Assembly: GCA_026008535.1 (NCBI GenBank)
Contig: BRKX01000014.1
Span: 17,630,694-17,694,693, forward strand
DNA: 64,000 nt
Reading direction: 5' to 3'
Source: Perilla frutescens
Taxonomy: Eukaryota > Streptophyta > Magnoliopsida > Lamiales > Lamiaceae
A model generated the notes under the pieces. The model made no database searches. It worked only from the letters and a program-made list of their open reading frames with translations, and was not told the origin of the DNA. A program made the translations under genes and the position numbers. Within the stretch, counting starts at the first letter, position 1; every line of letters starts with the position of its first letter. This document shows positions 33,856 to 45,022 of the stretch, piece by piece.

Positions 33856-33905
33856 GTCTTGTTTTCGGGAATATCTAGATTTTTGCTCCATTTTTGCCAT
33901 CCTAG

Positions 33906-33912
33906 TATAAAA
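33906..33912 (+). promoter_or_regulatory. TATA box of the copy B LTR
   Basis: TATAAAA in the context CCTAGTATAAAAGCC, immediately downstream of the GC-rich module. The same motif is at 45,509-45,515 in the 3' LTR. Confidence 0.7.
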
Positions 33913-34864
33913 GCCATCCTTAGTTCGAAATTCTAGAGGAGACATTAATATTTTGCCAATTTTAGAGGAAGAAATAGTGTGTGAGAGCTTGGAGCTTGGT
34001 GTATGGAAAATTCAAGAAGTTTTTGAAGATCTATATTCAAGTTTTTGGGTTTTTTCTCCTCCTCTCTTATGTTTTTCTTTTATGTGATGTTTTTCTCTAT
34101 TTTGGTTATGGATAGCTAAATTTCTAGGCATCTAGGGTTTTGAGATTTGATGTTGGATATGAGAATCTAATAGGAGTTTGTGCTTGATTTACCAATTTTC
34201 TATCATAAATCAATGTTATGCTTGAATCTATGCTTGGATTGGCCATCCTAGGATAGAAATTTGTGTATGATTAGGTTTGAGAAAACTAATTGTGCATGGG
34301 TGTTTGGTTTATGATCCCAATTTGACATGAGATTGAGAAATTAGTGTTAAATTAGTGTTAATTAACTTGAATGAACTTAATTTAGATTAAATTGCAATTG
34401 AGCCCTAGAGATAGGAGAGTTGTGTTTAATTTAAAATATCTTGGTTGCTTGAGAAAGAACTTGGGCTATATTTGTGATCAAGTGTTGTTTAATTGGGAAA
34501 TTGATACATGATCCCCCCTATTTGATGATTGTATCCTTGCCAAAGATCAACTCCCTAGAGCCATCTTCTTTTAAGTGAATTCAACTTCAATTTGATTCCC
34601 GTCTATCTCTTGTGTTGTTAATTTTATTTAATCGTTGCAAAAATTTCACTACTCTAGTTAAAAAAGATCCAATCCAAATTTTGAATGGTTTGACTAGTGA
34701 AAATATTCGACGTGATGGTACTTGTAGGCTCATTTTATGCAATTAATTCCCCGTGTTCGATCCGGTCTCCTATGCTCCGTATGTTCACTTGCATAATTGA
34801 GATTTGGTAAATAAAAACTTGTGATTGATTAAATTGTGCTAAAAGAAAAATCTCATCAAGTTTT

Positions 34865-34882
34865 TGGCGCCATTGCCGGGGA
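34865..34882 (+). other. Primer binding site of Athila copy B (tRNA-Asp type)
   Basis: TGGCGCCATTGCCGGGGA lies six bases after the LTR end. It differs from copy A at one internal base and fits a tRNA-Asp primer. Confidence 0.8.
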
Positions 34883-34995
34883 ACTATTTGTTTATTTGAG
34901 TATATGCAATATCGTTTCAAGAATCATTTTGCTAGATTAAACGTGTTGTTTAATTTTGAACTTCAAACTTACTTTAAGTTGTTCACAGGTAGTGT

Positions 34996-36525
34996 ATGCA
35001 TACAAGGGCACGTGGTGACCCGTTGCTCGAGTTAGATATCGAGATTGAAGCCACGAGCCTTCATAACAACGCTAGAAGAAGACGCAGACATAGAATCGCG
35101 GATAATCCACCACCTCCGCCTCCCATCCAAGATCCGTTGATTCTTCAAATGCAAAGACAGCTTGAGGAGATGAGAGGACAACTTCGGGCCCAAGAGGAAG
35201 CTAGGGCTCGAGTTGAGGAAGCCCCGATTAGAAACTTGTTTCAACCAATGCTTAATGAGGGGGTTGTCAATGGGCCGACTATACAAGCCAACAACTTCGA
35301 ATTGAAATCGGCACTAATGGCTATGGTGTTCCAAAACCAGTTTGGTAGAACGGCACTTGAAGATCCACACGAACATGTCCACCAATTTTTGGAGATCGCC
35401 CGAATGGTCAAGATTAATGGGGTGCCCGAGGATGAAATCCGTTTGAAGCTATTCTATTTCTCACTGCGGGATAAAGCACGAACATGGTGGTTGAACCAAC
35501 CACCCGGTTCATTCACCTCATTGAGTGACTTGCTTTCTAAATTCCTTCAGAAATTCTTTCCTCCTGGAAAGACATTGAAGTTAAAGGAAGAGATAACTCA
35601 ATTCAAGCAAAGGGATGAAGAGTCATTGTGTGAAGCTTGGGAGCGGTTTAGAGAGATGCTTCGCAAATGTCCGGGCCACGGTTTTGGCACGGATCATCAA
35701 GTGTGCATTTTTTATGGCGGTTGCAAGTCCAGTGTTAGAAGTATTCTTGATGCATCAGCCGGAGGATCGTTATTAAACCGAGGACCCGAAGAAGCAGTCA
35801 CAATCATCGAGGAGATGGCCTCCAATGCCTATCAATGGTCGGGGGAGCGGGAAAATGTACAAATCTTGAAAAAAGTGGAAACTACCAACAATGATGCCAT
35901 AGCCCTTTTAGCTGCTCAGATGACTACTATGAACTCGAAAATAGAGGCTATGGCATCACCAAGATTGGAGCCTTCAACCATGCCTAACTTGGAGGAAGCG
36001 AGCTTTGTTGGTCAAAGTAACTATGGGGGTTACCAAAGGCCCTTCAATCAAGGTTTTAAGCCGCACTTTGGAGGACCACAAGGGCAAGGTGGAAACCAAT
36101 ACCATCCTAGGCCACCACATCCGAATCTCTCTTACTCAAACCCGAACAATCATCTCCAACCACCTCCTGGTTTTTCGGTTACAAATGGAGTCATCGATGA
36201 TGAAAAGAAGCCAAAAATGGAAGAACTACTCATGACTCTATTGAACAAGACCGACAAGTATATAGGTGAATCCCAAACAAGATCTGAGAAACTTGAGAGC
36301 AATCAAGCAGTGGTAAATACCTAATTAAAAATGCTTGAGAAACAAATGGGGCAACTAGCTACCACCGTAGGAGGTCAACATCAACCGGGACACTTTCCCG
36401 CCAATACAACGGTAAACCCAAAGGATTGCAAAGCCATTGCCTTACGGAGTGGAGCCACATATAAGGGCCCTGAAATGCCAACACAAGATGATGAGGCAAC
36501 CACTGACGAAGGGAAATAAGAAGAA
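34996..36525 (+). pseudogene. Gag of Athila copy B
   Basis: Start ATG at 34,996, 114 nt after the PBS. The N-terminus is basic (NARRRRRHRIADN) with a Pro run. The retrotransposon gag domain spans about residues 100-215 (DPHEHVHQFLEIARMVKI, KLFYFSLRDKARTWWLNQPP, FLQKFFPPGKT). A Gly/Pro-rich linker follows, then LEKQMGQLATTVGGQ. No CCHC knuckle is evident. TAA at 36,322-36,324 and TAA at 36,517-36,519 interrupt the frame, which otherwise runs on without shift into protease. Both stops fit CAA-to-TAA changes. Confidence 0.88.
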
Positions 36526-39500
36526 GTGGTAGGAGAGGAAATGAATGTCAAGAAAGATGAATCTATTGAAGAAAAGGTAAGACCTCCACCAAAGAAGGTA
36601 GATGGATCACATGCAAATATACCTTACCCTCAAAGACTTCAAAAGTCCAAAAATGAGGAGCAATTCTCCAAATTTCTTGACATATTCCGAAGGATTCAAA
36701 TCAACCTCCCTCTCGTGGAGGCCCTTCAACAAATGCCAAGCTATGCCAAATTTCTCAAAGACGTAGTGACGAGAAAGAGGAAATTGGGCAACTTTGAGAC
36801 TGTGAGTTTGACGGAAAACTGTAGTGCCTTGATTCAAAAGAAACTTCCCACCAAGATGAAGGATCCCGGGAGTTTCAACATCACCGTCACCATTGGAGAT
36901 TTCTATGAAAAGAAAGCCTTTTGTGATTTGGGTGCAAGTATAAATCTTATGCCGTTGTCGTTCTTCTTGAAGCTTAATGTTGGAGAAATCAAGCCGACAA
37001 CGATATGCTTGCAAATGGCGGACAGGTCCTTGACTTATCCAAGAGGAGTTGTGGAGGATGTCCTTGTGAAGGTGAATGACTTCATTTTGCCCGTGGATTT
37101 TATTGTCTTAGATATGGAGGACGATAAGAATGTGCCACTTATTTTGGGAAGACCATTCTTAGCAACGGGGAATGCACTAATTGATGTGTCAAAAGGGGAG
37201 CTCACGCTCCACTTGAATGATGAAAGTAGTACATTTTCAATTTATAATGCTATGAAGTTTCATGATGATAACGAAGAATCCGTGAGAATGGAAGATTGTA
37301 AAGTGATGAAGATTGTAGAAGAATGTGTTGAAGAGACAATGATAGAGCATTACATCTCTCAAGATCCCATGGAAACCATGTTGTTTGCATCTCTATACTC
37401 CTCTTCCTCTTTTGATGATTTTGATGATAATACCGACATTTTGGATTGTGCATTTGCTCTTGATTCCCTACAGAAAATCCCAAGACGAGGAAATCATTTT
37501 TTACCATTAAGGGATGGAAAATTGGAGGCTTTGAAAAATGAAGAAGGTGAAGAGAAAGACAAGAAGGAAGAATTGAAACCACTCCCGAGCCACTTGAGGT
37601 ATGCTTACTTGGATCCAAATGAAACATATCCTGTAATTGTGTCTTCCTTGTTATCTTCATGTGAGCTTGATAAGTTACTTAGAGTTTTAAGGAAGCATAA
37701 ATCCGCGTTAGGGTGGTCCATTGGGGATTTGAAGGGGATTAGTCCCACAATTTGCATGCATAGAATTTTGTTAGAAGAAGATTACCAACCTGGTGTCCAA
37801 CCCCAACGCCAATTGAATCCCATAATGCAAGAAGTGGTTAGGAAAGAAGTTCTTAAATGGCTTGATGCGGGTATAGTATATGTTATTTCCGATAGTGAGT
37901 GGGTGAGTTCCACCCAAGTGGTAGCCAAAAAGGGAGGAATGACCGTAATAAAGGATGAAAGCAATGAATTGATAGCTACTAGGCTTGTGAATGGTTGGCG
38001 AGTGTGTATTGATTACCGTGCATTAAATGCGGCCACTAGAAAGGATCACTTTCCATTACCTTTCATTGACCAAATGCTTGATAGGTTGGCCGGGTATGAG
38101 TTTTATTGTTTTTTAGATGGGTATTCCGGATATAACCAAATTTTAATTGCACCCGAGGACCAACATAAATCCGCTTTCACATGTCCTTATGGAATTTTTA
38201 CTTTTAGAAGAATGTCCTTTGGATTGTGTAATGCGTCCGCTACTTTCCAAAGGTGCATGATGTCAATCTTTCATGATTTGATTGAAAAGATAATGGAGGT
38301 TTTCATAGATGATTTTTCAGTTTTTGGAAACTTTTTTTATGATTGCTTGAACAACCTAACCCGATTTTTGCAGCGTTGTGAAGATACTAACCTTGTTTTG
38401 AATTGGGAAAAATGCCATTTCATGGTAAGAGACGGAGTAGTCCTTGGCCACAAGGTGTCTGCTGTAGGGTTAGAGGTGGATCGAGCCAAAATAGTTGCCA
38501 TTGAGAAGCTTCCACCCCCCACCAATGAAAAGGGTGTCCGGAGTTTCCTTGATCATGTCAGGTTCTATCGGCGTTTTATTAAGGATTTTTCAAAGATCTC
38601 TAAACCCTTGTGTAAATTGCTTGAAAAATCTAATGATTTTGTTTTTGATGGCGAATGTGTGCAGGCGTTTGAGACACTGAAGAAGGCCCTAATGACGGCC
38701 CCGGTACTCATTGCCCCGGATTGGAGTGAACCCTTTGAGCTCATGTATGATGCGAGCGAGGTAGCCGTGGGAGCCGCTTTAGGGCAAAGGAGAGAGAAGT
38801 TGTTCCGGGTGATCTACTATGGAAGCAAAACTTTGGACCCGGCACAAATCAATTACACAACCACCGAAAGGGAGTTGTTGGCGGTCGTATATGCTTTTGA
38901 CAAGTTCCGGCCCTATCTTATTGGGGCCCGAACAATTGTCCACACGGATCACGCCGCGTTGAGGCATCTCTTTGCCAAGAAGGATGCCAAGCCCCGACTT
39001 ATACGGTGGATTCTTCTCCTACAAGAATTCGATGTGGAAATTAGAGATCGAAAGGGGTGCGAGAATGTGGTGGCCGACCACCTATCTCGTTTGGAGTATA
39101 CCAAAGAAAATCAAGATGATAAAATGGAGATCGATGATTGTTTCCCAGATGAAAGGATCCTCGTTGTGGGTACGATGCAGGTGCCATGGTTTGCGGATAT
39201 AGTGAATTACTTGGTGGCGGTAATTGCACCTAAAGAGTTAGAAGGATATCAAAAGAAAAAATTTTTCCATGATCTGAGATTCTTTGTGTGGGATGAACCG
39301 TTTTTGTTTAGCAGATGTACGGATCTAGTTTTGAGGAGGTGTGTGCCCGAAGAGGAATGGGGACACATACTAGAAGCATGCCATGCGGGATTGAGTGGGG
39401 GACATTTTGGAGCCAACCGGACGGCTAGAAAGATTTACCAAAGTGGATTTTATTGGCCAAGCATTTTCAAGGATGCAAGAGAGTTTGTTAGGAGTTGTGA

Positions 39501-40455
39501 TAAATGCCAACATATGGGATCTATATCTAAGAAGGATGAGAATACCATTGAAGTTGAGCTTTTCGATGTGTGGGGAATAGACTTCATAGGACCGTTTGTT
39601 GCATCCGAAGGAAATTTGTACATCTTGCTAGCTGTAGACTATGTGTCATGATGGATTGAAGCCACTCCAACAAAGACAAATGATGCAAAAGTTGTTCTCA
39701 AATTTCTCAAAAAGAATGATTTGACAAGGTATGGAGCCCCTAGAGCTATTGTGAGCGATGGTGGCTCACACTTTTGCAACAAATGGATGAAAGCATTGCT
39801 TGCTAGACATGGAGTTAAGCATAAGGTAACGACACCTTATCATCCTCAAGCCAACGGTCAAGCCGAGTTGGCAAACCGGGAAGTAAAACAAATACTTCAA
39901 AAGGTAGTCCGCACGAATGGAAAAGATTGGTCTTCACTTTTGGATGAAGCACTATGGGCTTATCGCACGGCTTATAAGACCCTGCTAGGAATGTCTCCCT
40001 ATCAACTCGTGTTCGGAAAATCTTGTCATTTACCCGTTGAGCTTTCGCATAAAGCGTTTTGGGCCACCAAGAAGTTGAACCTTGATCCCGTGTCATCCGT
40101 TGGAGAGCGAATCTTCAAATTGAATGAATTAGAGGAATTCCGGATGGAGGCTTTTGAAAATTCGGCTATTTACAAGATGAGAGCTAAAGTTTACCATGAG
40201 AAGCTCTTGAGACAAAAAGACCTCACACCGGGAGATGAAGTTCTTTTGTTCAATTCGAGATTCAAGCTATTTCCCGGAAAACTTAAGACCAAATGGAGTG
40301 GTCCATTTACCATAGCCCGAATTTTTGATGGCGGGGCAATTAAGCTCAAAGGCAAGGATGGAAGCTTTTTCGTGGTGAATGGGCATCGGGTTAAGAAGTT
40401 CTACAAGCCTGAGGAGAAAGAAGAGGTGTTTGTTTGCTACCTCAACGATGCCTAG
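36526..40455 (+). pseudogene. Pol (protease, RT, RNase H, integrase) of Athila copy B
   Basis: It is in the same frame as gag. The protease has AFCDLGASINLMPLSFFLK (Asp codon 36,925-36,927 intact). RT has GWRVCIDYRALNAATRKDHF, FLDGYSGYNQI and EVFIDDFSVFG (Asp pair 38,308-38,313). RNase H has MYDASEVAVGAALGQ, TTERELLAVVYAFDKFR and VADHLSRLE. Integrase has the HHCC region (ACHAGLSGGHFGANRTAR ... CDKCQHMG), VWGIDFIGPF, AIVSDGGSHF and HPQANGQAELANR (D, D, E), ending GHRVKKFYKPEEKE. A TGA at 39,649-39,651 sits inside DYVS*WIEA where related elements have Arg or Lys. All catalytic residues look intact, so a single nonsense change disables pol. Confidence 0.92.
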
Positions 40456-40470
40456 ATGTTTTGGTACTAT

Positions 40471-40518
40471 GTCGAGCTAGCGACGTTAAACTTAGCGCTT
40501 ATTGGGAGGCACCCCAAT
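40471..40518 (+). other. 48-nt double-hairpin motif after gag-pol (Athila copy B)
   Basis: GTCG-AGCTAG-CGAC (40,471-40,484), a 9-nt linker, AGCGCT (40,494-40,499), one base, then ATTGGG-AGGCAC-CCCAAT (40,501-40,518). It begins 15 nt after the gag-pol stop. Length, spacings and loops match copy A (11,252-11,299), while three stem pairs differ with pairing preserved. Confidence 0.75.
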
Positions 40519-40734
40519 GCTTTTTATTTAAATTTTCTTGCCTTTTTGTTTGTCTTTTTTTTCCTATTTCTTTTTATTGTTCATAGATTATCTTTTGTTC
40601 GGTGTACATTGTAGTTGTGGTTTTGTGTGTTCTTTTGTAGTGTTGTTTTCTTGGTTTTGGTGTTTTTGAGCATATGAGCAACTTAGGTGGGAATGAAGTG
40701 TCGATAAAGACTGGAACGAGCCAACATACCAAGG
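40519..40734 (+). other. T-rich spacer of Athila copy B
   Basis: T-rich sequence with no ORF or repeat I can support. It separates the double hairpin from the GC-rich module. Confidence 0.4.
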
Positions 40735-40915
40735 GCGCCTGCAACGTGGCGCGACCCAGAGCCGAAAACGCGAATGGCTGGTCCTGCGTCCGCAGCTGAA
40801 AAACACCCACCTGCAATGCGGCCCGAGCCGCACAACCCAGTCCGGGTCACGGTGAGGAGGCGCGACCCGACCCGGCGCTCGTGCGGCCCGGGTCGCGCCA
40901 GTCTGCTACGAGTTT
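40735..40915 (+). promoter_or_regulatory. Internal GC-rich module of Athila copy B
   Basis: It contains CTGCAACGTGGCGCGACCCA and GGCCCGGGTCGCGCCAG, units shared with this family's LTR module. A CT-rich leader (about 40,920-41,040) follows and then a possible donor AAG|GTATGA at 41,038-41,045. It may be an internal promoter or subgenomic leader for the envelope-like ORF; that role is inferred from position. Confidence 0.5.
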
Positions 40916-41850
40916 TTAAGTCTTTCTTCTCCCCTTTCACTTCATTTCTCACACTTCTCCCCCACCTCTCCACCCTCACACACTCCTACACGTCTGTAGA
41001 TTTTTTTTCTTCTCCATTCCAAAGCTCAATCTCCTCAAGGTATGAATTTTCTCCTTATGCTTTTCCTTTTCTTCATTGTAGTAAGCATAGTTTTTCAAAC
41101 TCTCCAATGGGGGGTTAATCATGGTAAATTAGTTTTGAATGGTTTGATTTCAAGTTTCTTGCTTCTATTTTGGAATTCCTAGCTTAAGAACCTTGGGTAT
41201 GCTTTCAATTTACATGTCTATGGAAGTATAATGGAAATTCTTCATTCTTACTTAATTCTAGGGTTCTAAGGTCAAAAAAAAAATTTGGGAAAAATCATGT
41301 GGATGAGAAATTCTTGCCCTATTATCTCCAATCTATGCAATTCCATACTTCTTAAAAAATTTTATGTATGTCATTTGGAAAGATGTGTATGTTGTGGAAT
41401 TTGTGTAGTCATTTTAGAGACTTATTACTTACATGGGCTAATTTCTTGTTCGAATATGCTTGACATAACATGTTTTGCTTGTATGAAATTTTTATGATAA
41501 GTATTAGCAAAGGTGGACTTATATTTGGGGGTTATTCTATACTTCATGACTATCTATGAATCAAACATGAGTGTGCTTTGCTTTTATGCCCCATTTGCAA
41601 ATATTTTGTCAACTTGCTTTACCATATTGTTTCAATGGATGATTGGATGAGGTAGTGCATGAGGACATTTTGTATGATTGGCTTTTTGGAAGGGTGTGTT
41701 TGCATGAGGTTTGAGGTTCAAATGTTAAGTTCTAAATTTTTGATACGCCCTTGCAACCACCCCGCGTGTCCCATGTCTTTGTTAAAACCATTTAACATCG
41801 CGTTTCATTTTATTTTGGAAGGTACTCAAGCCGACACTCTCCCAGCAAGA
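40916..41850 (+). other. Leader or intron-like region before the envelope-like ORF of copy B
   Basis: Starts CT-rich, then turns AT-rich with no conserved coding. A donor-like AAGGTATGA near 41,040 and T-rich tracts upstream of 41,821 would allow splicing to the ATG at 41,851, but I see no strong acceptor. Confidence 0.35.
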
Positions 41851-43500
41851 ATGGTGCTAACTCGTAGAGGACGACAAACGGGGGGAGCCCGAAGACAGCT
41901 CATGGATGAAGACGAGTTCCAAGAAGAGGAGGTGCTTGACATATCCGAAGAAGAGGAACAAGAGGACGATGAAGAACTTGAGGATGAGGAAGAAGAGGAA
42001 CAAGAGGATGCCGAGCCTAACAACAATCGTGCCCTCTTACCCCCTCTTAATATGGGAGACAACGACCCCGCTATGGTGAATGTCTACTTGGAGGAGTATG
42101 AACATAGGAAGAGGTGGTTGAAGTTGGCTAGGGGTTTTCAAGTTGCTGCTACTCGATTTCTGGATGCCAACACAACAAGGAAATTGGGGATTCATGAGAG
42201 TGTGGTCGGGCTCTTACGAAGCATTGGTTGGATGCATATCTTGGGGGAGAATGACTAGAAGACTTACTCCGTTCTTGTTCGTGAGTTTCTCTCCACCCTA
42301 AAGGTGAAGCACACTCCATCCCGAGGGCTTGTTTCTTGCACATTCCGACTTCGGAATCAAGACTGGAGGTTCACTGTGGAGCGCCTCAACACGATGTTTC
42401 AAACTCCAACTAATGGGACCTTCCATCCTCACCCATCCTTCCGATTCAATGATTTCCATGACAGTGTGGTGGAGGCAAACCCAAATAGTCTACAGTATGA
42501 TTCTAGCAAGACCAAGGCCTCCCATTTGCCCAATCCTGTCTTCTGGTATATGCAGAAGCTTCTCTCTTCTACTATGCTTGCCCGCCAAGAGAATAGTGGA
42601 CTTCGGACACAAGAGCTCTATATCTTATGGTGTATGCTTAATGTTATCCTGGTGAATTTTGCCGCACATTTCCTCGTGCAATGTCAGAGATAAACAAATT
42701 CCAGGACGGGTACTATTTGTGTGGGGGGCTTGATTACCCCAATTGCAGCCATGTTGGACATTGACTTGTCCAACTCTCAATCTTGCCCCCGATCTCGAGT
42801 CCTCAACATGGAGCATCTCCGGAACGCTAAGTTTGTCAACTCCGCATCCGCCCTATTTGATTTCCTCTTGACTAACAAGCGTCAGTTCCCGCTTCCGAAT
42901 CCAGCCTTGATAAATGTCTCCACTTTTAATAAGAAGGAGAATTGGATGATGGATACACTGGCCCATCTTGCATTGATTACCACATCCGGAGGCACACCAC
43001 GGAGGACACCTAGGACAGATGATGCTGGCGGGTCCACGTCACATGCTCAGTCGAGAGGAAGCCGCAGAACTAGGGAAGATGTTCAGGATGACCGCTTTGG
43101 TACTCTGGAGAATCTAATGAATGACATGACGGCTAACATGGGCACTATGCGGGTGGACATGAATTCCCGATTTGGAGAATGGTGGTCCGAGATTGATACT
43201 CGTTTGACAGGGATGTAGGAGAGCTTTGATGCTCGCTTCACAGGTTTGGAGGAGGAGATCGGGACCCGTTTTACTGGTATTAGTGCTGAGATTCAGGGCC
43301 TGCAGAGAAGCTTCACTACTTTCCATTCGAGCATGGAGAACATGATGGGCCAGTGGATTGGACAGGGAGCACCGCATCAGTGACCACCACAGATGCTACC
43401 ATTTCAGCACTACCCTCCATATCCCTACCCTTCGTACCCGTATCCACCATATCAGCCGCCATCGGACTCCACTCCACGCCGCCCCCCTGCTGATGAGTGA
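41851..43500 (+). pseudogene. ATHILA ORF-1 / envelope-like ORF of copy B
   Basis: ATG at 41,851 (MVLTRRGRQTGGAR), a strongly acidic stretch (41,900-42,020), then the conserved core (FRLRNQDWRFTVERLNTMF, RTQELYILWCMLNVILVNFA, GGLITPIAAMLDIDLSN), a Ser/Arg-rich linker, a heptad-like repeat (FTGLEEEIGTRFTGISAE) and a Pro/Tyr-rich tail (YPPYPYPSYPYPPYQPP). The frame is unshifted over 550 codons but broken by TAG 42,256-42,258, TAA 42,691-42,693, TAG 43,216-43,218 and TGA 43,381-43,383. I recognise the ATHILA ORF-1 family. I see no convincing signal peptide or fusion peptide, so 'envelope' is a positional name only. Confidence 0.8.
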
Positions 43501-43569
43501 AAGAGTCTGCCCCTCGATTTCGGTCCCACTATCTTTCCACTCAAACTTGTCCTTCCTTTGGAATGGAAC

Positions 43570-43586
43570 AAGTTTGGGGGAAGGGG
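43570..43586 (+). other. Internal polypurine-tract copy of copy B
   Basis: AAGTTTGGGGGAAGGGG shares its first 12 bases, and the preceding C, with the terminal tract at 45,009-45,020. It lies 70 bp after the end of the envelope-like ORF. Confidence 0.45.
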
Positions 43587-44459
43587 TATGAAGTGGTGAC
43601 CGATAATCGCCCTCTATCTATCTTTATTTTAATTTATCTGGATATTTGGGATGACTGTTACTAGGATTTGATAGTTGAATTTAGTATTATGTTGGTTTGT
43701 ATGGATTTATTTGATTTCTATGATCATTTCTATTCTATATATTTGGGTCTGTAATAGTAAATGCTTGGATTAGGCTTAAATCGTGTGTGATAATCTGTTT
43801 CCCTACTTGAGCTTATGTTGTTTTGAATGATTTGGTAAAAGAAACAGGGAATGATAGACATAGGAAATCATGTCGAGCCTATGATGACTTATTTTGTGTT
43901 TATGTGAAAATTTAAAAAATTTCATGCATGAAAAGAGTGATAAGCCGAAGTATCATTCGAGTTAAAAATCGTGGAAATTTGGCTTAATTTCTAGCCACTT
44001 GTGAGATTTGGGCCTATTTTGTTCTTTCATGTGTGATTCATCAATGATATTTGCATCTCTAGAACTTGCTTCATAACTTTCATGTATTCTATATGTGCTT
44101 AGAACTTGAAGATGACCTAAGGCGGTTTTTATCGAACATTTTGAGCCTTATTTATTTCTTCCTTTGAAATTTATCCTTGTTAGCCCCGTTGAGCCTTTGG
44201 TGATTGATTTTTAATTGAACAGCCCGGGATGGAAGGAATTCAAGGAATGAAAGAATTGTTATTAAGAACCGTGGGTAGCAAAATTCGGATAAATGTGAAG
44301 CTTGTGTAAGCCTTGGATTGTGAAGCCAAAAATCTTCCCTTAAAAAATATGGGAATCATAAGAGTCATGATGAAAAATAGAATTAAAGAAAAATGTATTT
44401 GTTGCCGACTCTAGTCCCTTGTGCAAGAACGCATGAGCAAATGGCTTAGGGGAAGCGAG

Positions 44460-44460
<1 letters not shown>

Positions 44461-44494
<34 letters not shown>
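44461..44494 (+). repeat. Poly-A run
   Basis: An uninterrupted run of about 34 A, inside the non-coding part of copy B, not at an insertion end. Probably microsatellite growth. Confidence 0.9.
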
Positions 44495-44495
<1 letters not shown>

Positions 44496-45008
44496 AGAAA
44501 ACAGAAAAGGCTAAGGATTATCCGTCTATTGCTTAGGATTGATCATTTTTTGTGGTATAGGTGGAAGAGAACTTTTGATCTTACTAGGATTGGAATACCA
44601 TTAGGTTGTGGAAAAGGACCTGGAGTCACTTTTACCTAAAATTTCCATACCCGTCCAACGAGCCAAGCATTACAACCCTAAAGACCTATGTGATTCTTGT
44701 TTAGAGCACATTGGTGAATCATGTTGAGTTATTTTGTAAGCCTATGGTGGTATGCCTTTATTAATTGATGTTGAGTGAAAATATGTCCCTTATTTCCATG
44801 TGTGAGGATCGGTGTGATAAGAATTGCCTTTCAAAGAGAGTGGTCATTTTCCTCATGATTTTGCTCTTTTGATATAAAGCTTTGATCTCATTCTTTGCAT
44901 GAAGAGTTTTGTTTGCAAAAGTTGAGGCATTAGTGGCTATGATTTTCCTTTTTATTCTAGCTTTCCCTTGCTCTTTCCATATGCTTGTTTGGGGACAAAC
45001 AAGAGTTC

Positions 45009-45022
45009 AAGTTTGGGGGAGT
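45009..45022 (+). other. Polypurine tract of Athila copy B
   Basis: AAGTTTGGGGGAGT lies directly before the 3' LTR start TGACATG. Confidence 0.88.

Larger units (their letters stand above)
33434..34858 (+). repeat. 5' LTR of Athila copy B
   Basis: It begins TGACATGCTC and ends AAATCTCATCA. It matches 45,023-46,467 closely, differing by scattered substitutions and small indels. GC-rich module at about 33,655-33,855; TATAAAA at 33,906-33,912. Confidence 0.93.
43501..45006 (+). other. 3' non-coding region of Athila copy B
   Basis: No gene. Contains an internal polypurine-tract copy at 43,570-43,586 and a run of about 34 A at 44,461-44,494. AT-rich otherwise. Confidence 0.6.

Noticed and set aside
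40630..40645. TTTTGTAGTG, a possible second CACTA end
   Set aside because: It lies inside Athila copy B, matches only part of the terminal repeat, and is 19 kb away with other elements between.
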